A stretch of DNA of 64,000 nucleotides. Source: Candidatus Endonucleibacter bathymodioli. Its GTDB lineage: Bacteria > Pseudomonadota > Gammaproteobacteria > Pseudomonadales > Endozoicomonadaceae. The stretch covers positions 134,353-198,352 of the forward strand of contig JASXSV010000005.1 of assembly GCA_030674915.1 (NCBI GenBank), read 5' to 3'. The position numbers and the translations under genes are program-made. Shown here piece after piece: positions 56,401 through 64,000 of this stretch. The notes beneath the pieces were generated by a model that was given only the letters and a program-made list of their open reading frames with translations, was not told the DNA's origin and searched no databases. How positions within the stretch are numbered: the first letter of the stretch is position 1; each line of letters begins with the position of its first letter.

Positions 56401-56450
56401 ACTCCTTGATTGTGAAATTTAATGGCGTTATTTACATCTTTTTGAAACGC

Positions 56451-57525
56451 TGATTTTAGTCATAAGTGCGCCCTTAAAATTTATGCAGCTAACGCCATTT
56501 CACTATAAATCTCATCAGGTGTTTTAAAGTCTAACAGTTTTCTTGGTCTTTGGTTTAGTCGGTTTTGTATATCTAAAATTTCTTTGTCAGTGACATTATC
56601 CAAAGATTGGCTTTTGGGCAAATATTGTCTTATCAAACCATTATGATTTTCATTCAAACCTCGTTCCCACGAGGAGTAAGGGTGAGCAAAATAGGTATCT
56701 ACGTTAAGCTTTTTCTTGATTTTTTCATGAAAGGCAAACTCCTTTCCGTTATCAAATGTGATCGTGAGTAAGTCTGTTTGGTAAGGCTTGAGCATCGTTA
56801 TAATTGCTTTCGTCACCACGTCAGCGTGCTTTGAAGGAACACGTTTTACCAAATTTAATTTACTCACTCTTTCCGTTAATGTAACCAGTACACCCTTGTG
56901 TCTTTTGCCAATTACAGTGTCTGCTTCCCAATCGCCTAAACGTATTTTTTGATCCACAATTCCAGGTCGATCATCAATGCTAACACGGTTTCGGATCTGG
57001 CCTCGTGCATCGGGCTTTCCTGTTCTTTGCTTATACTTCTTGTGCCGAAGATGTTGATACAAGCAACCACCCTCAGCTTTGTCCTCTCGAATAAACTGGT
57101 AAATCGTAGCGGGACATACAGAAGGTTGATTATCTCGTTTAAGGCGTCCTTGTATTTGCTCAGGGCTCCACTGCTTACTTAGTCTGTCAGTAATTTTATC
57201 TTTCAGTTCAGCTACCATCTTGGTCGCTTTGGGTTTCTGTTGATGACGTTCCTGCGCAAAATTATGTGCTTGCTTCGGGCGATAACCTCTAGCCCCTGTA
57301 TTTCTAGCCAACTCTCTTTTGACGGTACTCAAATCACGCCCTAAGTCTTGGGCGATAATTTCATTTGAAACTCCTGCTTTTTTCTCTGACCAAATCTGGT
57401 ATCTTTCTTCTTGAGTCAGGTGGGTATAACGCTTATTCATAAGTGGTCTCACATTGGTTTTTGGTCGAACCGTAAGTGTACCCTCTGGCTCAACTTTTTC
57501 AATATGGCGCACTTATGACTAAAAT
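56451..57525 (-). mobile_element. IS30-family insertion sequence (intact)
   Basis: About 1075 bp with inverted ends GATTTTAGTCATAAGTGCG at both sides (left from 56452, right ending 57525). A possible 3-bp target duplication CGC flanks it. It contains one transposase gene and lies beside an older IS30 relic. Confidence 0.85.
56481..57440 (-). CDS. IS30-family transposase
   Basis: The product has 319 residues from the ATG at 57440; the frame is open to 57512. It begins MNKRYTHLTQEERYQIW, the typical IS30 start, with a helix-turn-helix (VSNEIIAQDLGRDLSTVKREL). The DDE core follows: GDWEADTVIGKRHKGVLVTL, ITFDNGKEFAFH, and FAHPYSSWERGLNENHNGL with the catalytic Glu. It ends with LNQRPRKLLDFKTPDEIY. 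All motifs are intact, so the element may be active. Confidence 0.93.
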   Translation of the reverse strand: MNKRYTHLTQEERYQIWSEKKAGVSNEIIAQDLGRDLSTVKRELARNTGARGYRPKQAHNFAQERHQQKPKATKMVAELKDKITDRLSKQWSPEQIQGRLKRDNQPSVCPATIYQFIREDKAEGGCLYQHLRHKKYKQRTGKPDARGQIRNRVSIDDRPGIVDQKIRLGDWEADTVIGKRHKGVLVTLTERVSKLNLVKRVPSKHADVVTKAIITMLKPYQTDLLTITFDNGKEFAFHEKIKKKLNVDTYFAHPYSSWERGLNENHNGLIRQYLPKSQSLDNVTDKEILDIQNRLNQRPRKLLDFKTPDEIYSEMALAA

Positions 57526-57625
57526 CCGCGGCTGGTAAAAAACAAACGTGCTTGTTCAGAGATTCCTTATGGACACATCACTTTATTCCGAGCAAATAAA
57601 TCCTTGTGCCAGAGCTCAATGTGAT

Positions 57626-58582
57626 TTAATTATAAAATGAATTTTCTCCAACTGGACGTGTTTTGAAACGCCGGTGCAGCCACATATATTGCTCAGGGTG
57701 TTCCCTTACTCTTGCTTCAATAAATTGATTGACATAGTTTGCATCAACCAAATCATCGTTTTTCGGAAAATCATGCCATGGCTTGTAAACTTTGAGAGCA
57801 TAACCTGCTGCATCCGGTAGACGGGTAACAACCATTGGCACAACCCGAGCTTTACCAATCCTAGCTAACCTAGCAGTACCAGTTACAGTGGCAGCCTCGA
57901 TATCAAAAAAACGTGCAAATACACTGTTGTTTTGACCGTAATCTTGGTCCGGCGCATACCATACCGTTCCACCTTCTCTCAACACTCTCAGCATTCCCCT
58001 TATGTCACGCCTCCCTAATAAGCGACTATCGCTATCATAACGCAAGCGCTGTCGTCTCTGCATATACTCAAAAACTTGATTTTTATGCTCTCGGTAAGTT
58101 GCTTTAAGGCTATGTCTTAGAGTAATAAGAGCACCTGATAATTCAATCGTAGTAAAATGAAGAATTAGTAGTATCGTCCCTCTTCCTTGCTGGTCCTGAC
58201 GCAAATGTTCTAGACCTTCAAAATATACTTTTTTTTCCAGCCTTTTTTTTGACCACCACCATGCTATAGCTACCTCCATCAAACCCATTCCCACCGACTG
58301 AAAATTAGCCCTCAGTAGTTGCTCTATTTCATTATCGTGCATTTTTGGGAAACATAATTTCAGGTTAACTCTAGCAATATGTACACGGGAATGAGCCAGT
58401 TTAAATAATAACCAACCACATCCATTCCCAATACGAAAGATTACTCTGTAAGGCAAAAGGGTAGGCAATATACTTAACCCTAACCCAAGCCAGGTAATCC
58501 AGTACCTAGGGTGAAAAAAACACCATTGGAAATGGTCTGCTCGTGTTTTGTTTAAATGATCTTTTGTCATATTTCTTTTCAT
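57626..58582 (-). CDS. lpxL: LpxL/HtrB-type lipid A late acyltransferase
   Basis: The product has 318 residues. An N-terminal membrane-proximal segment (YWITWLGLGLSILPTLLPYRV) precedes the LPLAT fold with the catalytic H-x4-E motif HFTTIE (H142, E147). The family blocks WYAPDQDYG, ARIGKARVVPMVVTRLP and EQYMWLHRRFKTRP follow. It transfers a secondary acyl chain to Kdo2-lipid IVA at the inner membrane. Whether it acts as LpxL, LpxM or LpxP cannot be decided by eye. It is divergent from minC with a 67-base gap. Confidence 0.93.
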   Translation of the reverse strand: MKRNMTKDHLNKTRADHFQWCFFHPRYWITWLGLGLSILPTLLPYRVIFRIGNGCGWLLFKLAHSRVHIARVNLKLCFPKMHDNEIEQLLRANFQSVGMGLMEVAIAWWWSKKRLEKKVYFEGLEHLRQDQQGRGTILLILHFTTIELSGALITLRHSLKATYREHKNQVFEYMQRRQRLRYDSDSRLLGRRDIRGMLRVLREGGTVWYAPDQDYGQNNSVFARFFDIEAATVTGTARLARIGKARVVPMVVTRLPDAAGYALKVYKPWHDFPKNDDLVDANYVNQFIEARVREHPEQYMWLHRRFKTRPVGENSFYN

Positions 58583-58649
58583 TATCTCTTGTACATCAGC
58601 GATAACTTCTTTAGCCTTTTACATTTAATGTTAAGATAAATTGGTGACC

Positions 58650-59432
58650 ATGACTCTAGATGTACAGTCTCTCAGTTCTGTCAAAGCCTTTCAAATGAAG
58701 AGCGGTATTTATACACTGACTACTCTGGAATTATACGTGAAAGACATTTTCTTAATAAGACAGCAACTGCAAATCATGATCCAGAAAGCTCCTAACTTTT
58801 TCCAGCAAACACCAGTCATAATTGCATTGGAAAAGCTGGAGCGAGGGAAAATCTATTTTGATATATTTGCGCTTCGCCACCTTATGCATGAATTTGGTAT
58901 AGTGCTTATTGCCGTGAGAGGCGGGACAGATACCCATCGTAAAGATGCGTTTGCCAATAATATCGCATGGATACCTTCCAGTAAATCATATATTGAAGAT
59001 GACAATCATTATGACGATACAGCCTCTGCCAATGTTATAAAAATCAGAAAACATCGCTCTCCCCTGAAAAATAACGAGGACTTAGAGGAAAAAAAACATG
59101 TTATTGCTACTGAATCTAAAATCATTGAAAAACCAGTTAGATCCGGCCAGCAAGTGCATTCGTTAGGAGACCTTATAGTGCTCGGCTCTGTCAATGAGGG
59201 GGCCGAGCTACTTGCTATCGGCAACATTCATGTTTATGGTCATTTAAGGGGTAGAGCCCTTGCCGGAATCAACGGCAATCAGAATGCCCGAATATTTTGT
59301 CGTCAGTTTGAGGCCGAACTAATTTCCATCTGCGGACAATACAAGCTACCTGCCCACTCTGATAAATCACACTGGGGCAAAAGTGTATTGATTAGCCTAA
59401 TTGACCATTGCTTGCACATGAAAGAACTTTAA
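58650..59432 (+). CDS. minC: septum site-determining protein MinC
   Basis: The product has 260 residues from the ATG at 58650; a TTG at 58641 precedes it in frame. The N-terminal domain blocks FtsZ polymerisation (FFQQTPVIIALEKL). A long charged linker follows (about 125-160), then the C-terminal beta-helix (SLGDLIVLGSVNEGAELLAIGNIHVYGHLRGRALAG in pieces), which binds MinD. It is the first gene of minCDE. The linker is longer than usual. Confidence 0.95.
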   Translation: MTLDVQSLSSVKAFQMKSGIYTLTTLELYVKDIFLIRQQLQIMIQKAPNFFQQTPVIIALEKLERGKIYFDIFALRHLMHEFGIVLIAVRGGTDTHRKDAFANNIAWIPSSKSYIEDDNHYDDTASANVIKIRKHRSPLKNNEDLEEKKHVIATESKIIEKPVRSGQQVHSLGDLIVLGSVNEGAELLAIGNIHVYGHLRGRALAGINGNQNARIFCRQFEAELISICGQYKLPAHSDKSHWGKSVLISLIDHCLHMKEL

Positions 59433-59481
59433 TAAATACTGTATGTAACACATCTCCCTCAATATTAAATAGGTATCTAAT

Positions 59482-60297
59482 TTGGCTCGTATTATCGTAG
59501 TGACCTCCGGCAAAGGTGGCGTCGGTAAAACCACAACCAGCGCATCATTTTCATCAGGTCTAGCCTTACAAGGGCATTCAACGGTTGTGATAGATTTTGA
59601 TGTTGGCCTCCGTAATCTAGATTTGATTATGGGCTGCGAGCGACGCGTTGTGTACGACCTTGTTAATGTTATAAATGGTGAGGCAGCTCTACACCAAGCT
59701 CTAATTAGAGATAAACATACAGAAAACTTATCAATTTTGCCAGCGTCACAAACCAGAGATAAAGAGGCTCTAACAAAAGAAGGTGTTAAAAAAGTCTTAG
59801 ACGATTTGGCAAAGGATTTTGATTACATTATCTGCGACTCTCCAGCAGGCATTGAATATGGTGCACAAATGGCACTTTACTTTGCAGATGAAGCGATTAT
59901 AACGACAAATCCGGAAGTGTCCTCGGTTCGCGATTCCGACCGTATACTAGGCATTCTGCAAAGCAAATCTCGGCGAGCAGAGCAAAATATGGAACCAATA
60001 AAAGAGCATTTACTCCTAACACGCTACAACCCAGTCCGTGTAGAATGCGGAGACATGCTAAACGTTAGTGATGTTGAAGGAATTCTTGCTATACCATTAC
60101 TTGGTATTATACCAGAATCTGGATGTGTACTAAAAGCATCCAACCAAGGCATTCCTGTCATTCATCAGTCAGAGACAGTACCCGGACAGGCTTATAAAGA
60201 TATGGTGTGCAGATATCTTGGTGAGAGCCTCCCGCATCGTTTTCTTGAGCCATCTAAGCCAGGCTTGCTCGAAAGAATATTCGGAGGGAAGGCATGA
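59482..60297 (+). CDS. minD: septum site-determining ATPase MinD
   Basis: The product has 271 residues. Translation starts at TTG (59482), the only position giving the conserved MARIIVVTSGKGGVGKTTT, with AGGT upstream. The deviant Walker A (GKGGVGKTT) is at about 10-18, and the switch DSPAGIEYGAQMAL is intact. The C-terminal amphipathic helix (GLLERIFGG) binds the membrane. MinD oscillates with MinE and positions MinC away from midcell. Confidence 0.97.
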   Translation: MARIIVVTSGKGGVGKTTTSASFSSGLALQGHSTVVIDFDVGLRNLDLIMGCERRVVYDLVNVINGEAALHQALIRDKHTENLSILPASQTRDKEALTKEGVKKVLDDLAKDFDYIICDSPAGIEYGAQMALYFADEAIITTNPEVSSVRDSDRILGILQSKSRRAEQNMEPIKEHLLLTRYNPVRVECGDMLNVSDVEGILAIPLLGIIPESGCVLKASNQGIPVIHQSETVPGQAYKDMVCRYLGESLPHRFLEPSKPGLLERIFGGKA

Positions 60298-60560
60298 CCC
60301 TTATGCAATTTTTTCGCACACCACATAATAGTAATAAAATTGATACCAGTGCATCAATTGCCAAAGAGCGATTACAAATTATAGTTACTCATGACAGAGT
60401 AAACAGTACAGGGCATAATTTTTTACCAGCCATGCAGCACGATATACTTAAAGTTATTAGAAAATATATCTCTGTTAACCAAGAAAGTATTAATATTCGG
60501 TTAGACTGCGAAGGAGACTGCTCGATTTTAGAAGTTCATGTGCAGCTGCCTGAAAGTTAA
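60294..60560 (+). CDS. minE: cell division topological specificity factor MinE
   Basis: The product has 88 residues, normal length. The anti-MinCD region ASIAKERLQIIVTHDR and the topological-specificity domain (LPAMQHDILKVIRKYI) are intact. It overlaps minD by four bases (ATGA). MinE drives MinD off the membrane at midcell. Confidence 0.96.
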   Translation: MTLMQFFRTPHNSNKIDTSASIAKERLQIIVTHDRVNSTGHNFLPAMQHDILKVIRKYISVNQESINIRLDCEGDCSILEVHVQLPES

Positions 60561-60956
60561 TCCTAATTTAATCCCTACGTAAATGCGTGCTTTCTGCACA
60601 CAGAATTAGTGGTTAGACCATCGTTCCAATACAACGATCTACCTATAGATGAAGCGTTACCCTTCTGGGGGCTTATAGTGCGAAGAAGATCATCGAAACT
60701 TCCTGCAGCGTCGCAAAATTACACCCAAGTTTCATACAGAACTGGCTCGGTGCGTTCATAGATAGCGTCTCAGTTGAGGCTTATACTTTACGCCGGAGCA
60801 AATTGCAGGGAGAATAAAACTAGAGACTTTTAATCGGAGCATTAACTACTAGGCCATCTCTCATCGTATCCAAAAAACCGTTGGCATTCCCTGTTTTCTC
60901 TCAAAATAAAACGTTATTGGCATCACAAGGGCGCTGAGGCTGTTTTTAAATACGTG
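60561..60956. other. intergenic region between minE and IS copy 3, with weak repeat-B sequence
   Basis: About 400 bases. Bases 60600-60860 resemble repeat family B (CGTTCCAATACAACGATCTACC, GAAGCGTTACCCTTC, CGCCGGAGCAAATTGCAGGG in part). No gene and no strong terminator were recognised. Confidence 0.4.
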
Positions 60957-62156
60957 GAGACCTTTGCACGATAACGCTGCATAAGCCCCACTATTAATTA
61001 AATTGTATTTTTTTGAGGATAAAGCCTTAAAAAACACAATTACAGTTCGAATATGCGCCATTCGAGCCATTTCACCCTTTATTTTCGATTTTCAGACGCA
61101 ACTTGCCTGCTGAATCGATAAACCTCGTTTAATATTGTGCGCCACACACATTATTTCAAAACGTGTGCGATTTCGGCTTAAGCCAAGATAACGAGCTTTC
61201 GCCATGCCGTAGTGTAATTTCAAAACGCCAAATACTCGCTCCACAGTGCAGCGCACGCCAGAATGTAAACGGTTAAAGCACTTATCATGTTCTGTTAATG
61301 GTTTATTTCGATAAGCACGTCTTATTATTCTGTTATCAATATTTCTATCATCCAGCCATTCACTGTGCTTCTTGCTGGAATAAGCACTATCCGCATAAAC
61401 AGACGACTCTTCACCATCTAATAGCTCAGTGAAACAATTTGAATCGTGAATATTTCCTGCTGTGTAACCGATCGATTTTATCAACCCATCCTCATCGACA
61501 TTTATGTGCGCTTTATAGCCGTAGGTACTTTTACTCTTCCCGTCAGAACCTGCTTTCACGTTCCACTTCGCGTCAGGATCCTGTGTTGAGTGCTTGTCTT
61601 TATCCTTATTTGGGCGACACTGTTTAGCCTCAATTACGCTAGCATCAACAATACTGATACCTCCAGATTTAATATAAAGACCTTTATCTATAAGCTGGGA
61701 ATTGATTTCTTGAAGCAACTTATCCATAAGCAACAACTTATCGAGCTTCTGTCTAAATCGCCAAAAAGTACTGTGGTCCGGCACTGACTCTGAAATGTCG
61801 AGCGCAATAAATCGACGAAATAAAAGATCGCGAGCAAGTTGTTTCTCTAGGGCCGAATCGCTTAATTTATACCAACTTTGCAGCAGCAGTGCCTTAAACA
61901 TCATCAGTGGAGGCCATGCCTTTTCGCCTCGAGAACTTGAATGTATATCTTTCAGATGATGCTCTAAGCGATCCCAATCAATGAGTTCATGGACAGAGTC
62001 GAGTTCTTTCACTGCATCGTGATCAATCAGCATTGAATCTGCTAGACTGCGTTGTTTCAGATTTTTCCAAGCCATAATTTCACCGAAAGGCATTGATTGT
62101 GCAAGGCTTATTATACCTGATTTTCAGTTATTTAGCGAGATTCGTGCAAAGGTCTC
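60957..62156 (-). mobile_element. IS5-family insertion sequence, copy 3 (intact)
   Basis: The element is 1200 bp with perfect inverted ends GAGACCTTTGCACGA and a 5-bp target duplication ACGTG (left ATACGTG, right ACGTGGA). It has only a few base differences from copy 1, such as TGTGCGATTTCG for TGTACGGTTTCG, all silent in the transposase. Confidence 0.95.
61092..62093 (-). CDS. IS5-family transposase, copy 3
   Basis: 333 residues, identical to copies 1 and 2, with the complete DDE core. Identity of three proteins with a few silent changes between genes implies recent transposition and a probably functional enzyme. Confidence 0.95.
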   Translation of the reverse strand: MPFGEIMAWKNLKQRSLADSMLIDHDAVKELDSVHELIDWDRLEHHLKDIHSSSRGEKAWPPLMMFKALLLQSWYKLSDSALEKQLARDLLFRRFIALDISESVPDHSTFWRFRQKLDKLLLMDKLLQEINSQLIDKGLYIKSGGISIVDASVIEAKQCRPNKDKDKHSTQDPDAKWNVKAGSDGKSKSTYGYKAHINVDEDGLIKSIGYTAGNIHDSNCFTELLDGEESSVYADSAYSSKKHSEWLDDRNIDNRIIRRAYRNKPLTEHDKCFNRLHSGVRCTVERVFGVLKLHYGMAKARYLGLSRNRTRFEIMCVAHNIKRGLSIQQASCV

Positions 62157-62585
62157 ACGTGGATATGGATTAGCTCCCCGACCGAAAGAATAGGTCTCCC
62201 ACTGGGAAGGGGGATACCGTTCACAGGCAAGATAGGTATCTTATGACGCTGACCGAGTGTATCGCGGAAGTTCTTTTGAAGGCCATAGTTAAAAAGCAAG
62301 ACCAAAAAAGCTGTGATCCTGGCCATGAAAAAGACGTTTGAACCATACGATAGTATCTGCAAGACCATGTCGCTTGATAACCGTGGTGAGTGCTACAGAC
62401 GCGCAAGTATAACTCAGGCATTGAACCGCACGATATATTTGCTAAACCATACCCATGACAACTTGGATTTAACGATAATATCACCTGAAATTTCTTGTTC
62501 GAAAAAGAATAACCCTTTTGCTACGATAAATTTGTTAAATTTCTATTATAAAGAACAATCATTCTCTATTAGGTAGGAAGCTCCA
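62157..62585. other. intergenic region between IS copy 3 and the M18 aminopeptidase gene
   Basis: About 430 bases. Overlapping short frames on both strands (62132-62576) contain coding-like pieces such as VFFMARITAFLVLLFNYGLQ but no start, length or family supports a gene; it may be another dead insertion. AGGTAGGAAG at 62571-62580 is the ribosome site of the next gene. Confidence 0.4.
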
Positions 62586-63878
62586 ATGAATCAAGAAAAC
62601 TTCAAAAACCTTTTGATCGATTTTCTCCACGCATCACCTACTCCCTATCATTCAGTAAAGAACATGGGTGAGAAACTTGAGGCGAATGGCTTTAAAAATC
62701 TATCTGAAAATGAAACGTGGTCCCCAAAAACTGGTGGTCGCTATTATGTAACTCGTAATGGATCCTCACTTATTGCATTTTGCTTGGGGAATCCCAATAA
62801 AGGATTTCGTATGGTGGGCACCCATACCGATTCTCCTTGCCTAAAAGTGAAGCCTCGACCTGAAATAAGTAAACATCATTATCTTCAATTAGGCGTTGAG
62901 GTTTATGGCGGTGCACTTCTTAACCCATGGTTTGATCGAGACTTGTCTTTGGCGGGCAGAGTTCAATATCTATCAGATGATCATACCCTTAAAAGCCAGT
63001 TAATAAATTTTGAAAAACCTATTGCTATCATTCCAAGCCTTGCCATTCACCTTGATCGCGGCGCCAATAATAAACACTCTATAAACCCTCAAACTGATAT
63101 TCCACCAGTATTATTCCAGCTTACTGAAAATGAAAAGGTAAGCTTTCGAGACCTATTAAAAAAGCATTTAGTGAATAAAGGACACGACAACTGTCAAGAA
63201 GTAATGGAGTACGACCTGTCATTCTATGACACCAATCGCCCAGCTATTATAGGTATGCGAGAAGATTTTATTGCCAGTGCGCGTTTGGATAACCTTCTCA
63301 GTTGTTTTGTTGGCCTCCAAGCACTGGTAAACCACAAACAGGGAGATGCCTCTGCTCTCCTAGCCTGCAATGACCATGAGGAAGTCGGTAGTCTATCAGC
63401 AGTTGGAGCTCAGGGACCATTTTTGAAAGATGTGCTAAAAAGAATCATACGAACAAATGAACATCTATCCCAAACAATGAGCCGATCCATGATGATTTCT
63501 ACCGACAATGCCCATGCCATTCACCCCAACTTCAGTGATCATCATGACGCTAATCACGGACCACTGATTAATAAGGGTACAGTTTTGAAAACCAATGCCA
63601 ACCTTCGTTATGCAACCAATGATGAAACTGCCAGTGTGTTTAAAATGCTCAGTAGAAAAGTCAATGCCGAGGTTCAGGATTTTGTTGTCCGAACTGACAT
63701 GGCTTGTGGTAGCACTATCGGGCCTTTGGTTGCTGGAGCGCTAGGTGTACGGACATTGGACGTAGGCTTACCAACCTTTGCTATGCACTCAATTAGAGAG
63801 TTAGCTGGATCAAAAGATGCCTTTGAACTAACTAAAATATTAGAGCAATTTTTCCAGCTCAACGAACTTCCTTTTTAA
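62586..63878 (+). CDS. apeB: M18-family aspartyl aminopeptidase
   Basis: The product has 430 residues, as usual for the M18 family of dinuclear zinc aminopeptidases. Blocks include SPTPYHSV, the metal-binding VGTHTDSPCLKVKPRP, ARLDNLLSCFVGLQAL with the bridging Asp, NDHEEVGS with the catalytic Glu, DNAHAIHPN and DMACGSTIGP. It removes acidic N-terminal residues from peptides in the cytoplasm and may serve to use host peptides. AGGAAG six bases upstream supports the start. Confidence 0.95.
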   Translation: MNQENFKNLLIDFLHASPTPYHSVKNMGEKLEANGFKNLSENETWSPKTGGRYYVTRNGSSLIAFCLGNPNKGFRMVGTHTDSPCLKVKPRPEISKHHYLQLGVEVYGGALLNPWFDRDLSLAGRVQYLSDDHTLKSQLINFEKPIAIIPSLAIHLDRGANNKHSINPQTDIPPVLFQLTENEKVSFRDLLKKHLVNKGHDNCQEVMEYDLSFYDTNRPAIIGMREDFIASARLDNLLSCFVGLQALVNHKQGDASALLACNDHEEVGSLSAVGAQGPFLKDVLKRIIRTNEHLSQTMSRSMMISTDNAHAIHPNFSDHHDANHGPLINKGTVLKTNANLRYATNDETASVFKMLSRKVNAEVQDFVVRTDMACGSTIGPLVAGALGVRTLDVGLPTFAMHSIRELAGSKDAFELTKILEQFFQLNELPF

Positions 63879-63948
63879 GTCACCTTGGTAGCTATTTGTC
63901 GAGAGCATCACCATTGACTTTTGCTCATTCAAGTAATCTATAAATTGT

Positions 63949-64000
63949 GAAACCTTTGCACGAGTCGCGCTAAACAACTGAAAATCAGGTATAATAATCC
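63949..64000 (+). mobile_element. start of a fourth, diverged IS5-family copy (cut by the window end)
   Basis: The final 52 bases begin GAAACCTTTGCACGAGTCGC and continue AACTGAAAATCAGGTATAAT, matching the left end of copy 2 with several substitutions. Its first inverted-repeat bases differ (GAAACC for GAGACC), so it is an older or different copy. The rest is outside the window. Confidence 0.85.

Larger units (their letters stand above)
55317..56450. other. intergenic decay zone with repeat family B and an IS30 relic
   Basis: About 1.1 kb without an intact gene. It holds a family-B repeat (55560-55925) and an IS30 relic (56080-56400), listed separately. The 63-residue minus frame at 55603-55794 is part of the repeat. 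Confidence 0.5.

Noticed and set aside
62132..62576. Overlapping 78-87 residue frames on both strands before the aminopeptidase
   Set aside because: No start signals or recognisable family; possibly another dead insertion but I cannot name it.
1..64000. tRNA, rRNA or riboswitch genes
   Set aside because: None was recognised while reading either strand; a covariance-model scan would be needed to exclude small RNAs.

Overview
The window looks like a chromosome segment of a host-associated, genome-eroding gammaproteobacterium. The housekeeping genes (lptD-surA-pdxA, minCDE, rsmA-apaH, rapA, mrp, CpxA/CpxR-like pair, a complete type II secretion set) are of gammaproteobacterial type. Coding density is low: many 0.3-2 kb stretches hold no intact gene and several contain recognisable dead transposases. 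One gene encodes a protein of animal type, an inhibitor-of-apoptosis (IAP) homologue with two BIR domains and a C-terminal RING. From general knowledge, host-derived IAPs are reported for 'Candidatus Endonucleobacter' (Endozoicomonadaceae, parasites living inside mussel nuclei). A relative of that lineage is my best guess; it is an inference, since no rRNA or other taxonomic marker lies in the window.

Layout. 1-5 kb: 5' part of an exported coiled-coil protein, IS3/IS5/IS256 debris, yebC, and an orphan gene of unknown function. 5.5-8 kb: mrp and a phage-derived pair resembling helicase-loading proteins (DnaT-like and lambda-P-like). 8-10 kb: decay zone. 10-17.7 kb, all on the minus strand: Cpx-like two-component system, apaH, rsmA, djlA, murU, amgK. 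18.1-23.4 kb, plus strand: lptD, surA, pdxA. 23.4-24.7 kb: IS3 debris. 24.7-36 kb: type II secretion, with gspC-gspD divergent from gspE-F-G-H-I-J-K-L-M. 37.1-38.3 kb: GT87-type membrane glycosyltransferase. 38.5-41.1 kb: a broken gene for a type I membrane protein (signal peptide, Cys-rich ectodomain, one membrane helix, cytoplasmic tail), split by an IS5-family element and resembling an animal TNF-receptor-like protein. 41.8-48 kb: rapA, mmsA, ald. 49.3-51.7 kb: the BIR-BIR-RING gene. 52.6-62.2 kb: second and third copies of the IS5-family element, an L,D-transpeptidase, an IS30 element, an lpxL-like acyltransferase and minCDE. 62.6-63.9 kb: M18 aminopeptidase, then the first bases of a fourth IS5-family copy.

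How the parts may work together. LPS transport (LptD), its periplasmic chaperone (SurA), lipid A acylation (LpxL-like), peptidoglycan recycling (AmgK/MurU), 3-3 cross-linking (YcbB-like) and a Cpx-like stress system indicate a maintained Gram-negative envelope. The IAP homologue and the broken receptor-like gene both begin with Sec signal peptides. With a seemingly intact type II secretion system nearby, Sec plus T2SS is a plausible but unproven route for delivering such proteins into a host cell.

Repeats. Three IS5-family copies encode identical 333-aa transposases, have perfect 15-bp inverted ends and 5-bp target duplications, and must have moved recently. Older IS5, IS3, IS30, IS256 and IS630 copies are heavily decayed. 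Two further dispersed repeat families (about 120 bp, and about 250-400 bp) recur in the intergenic regions.
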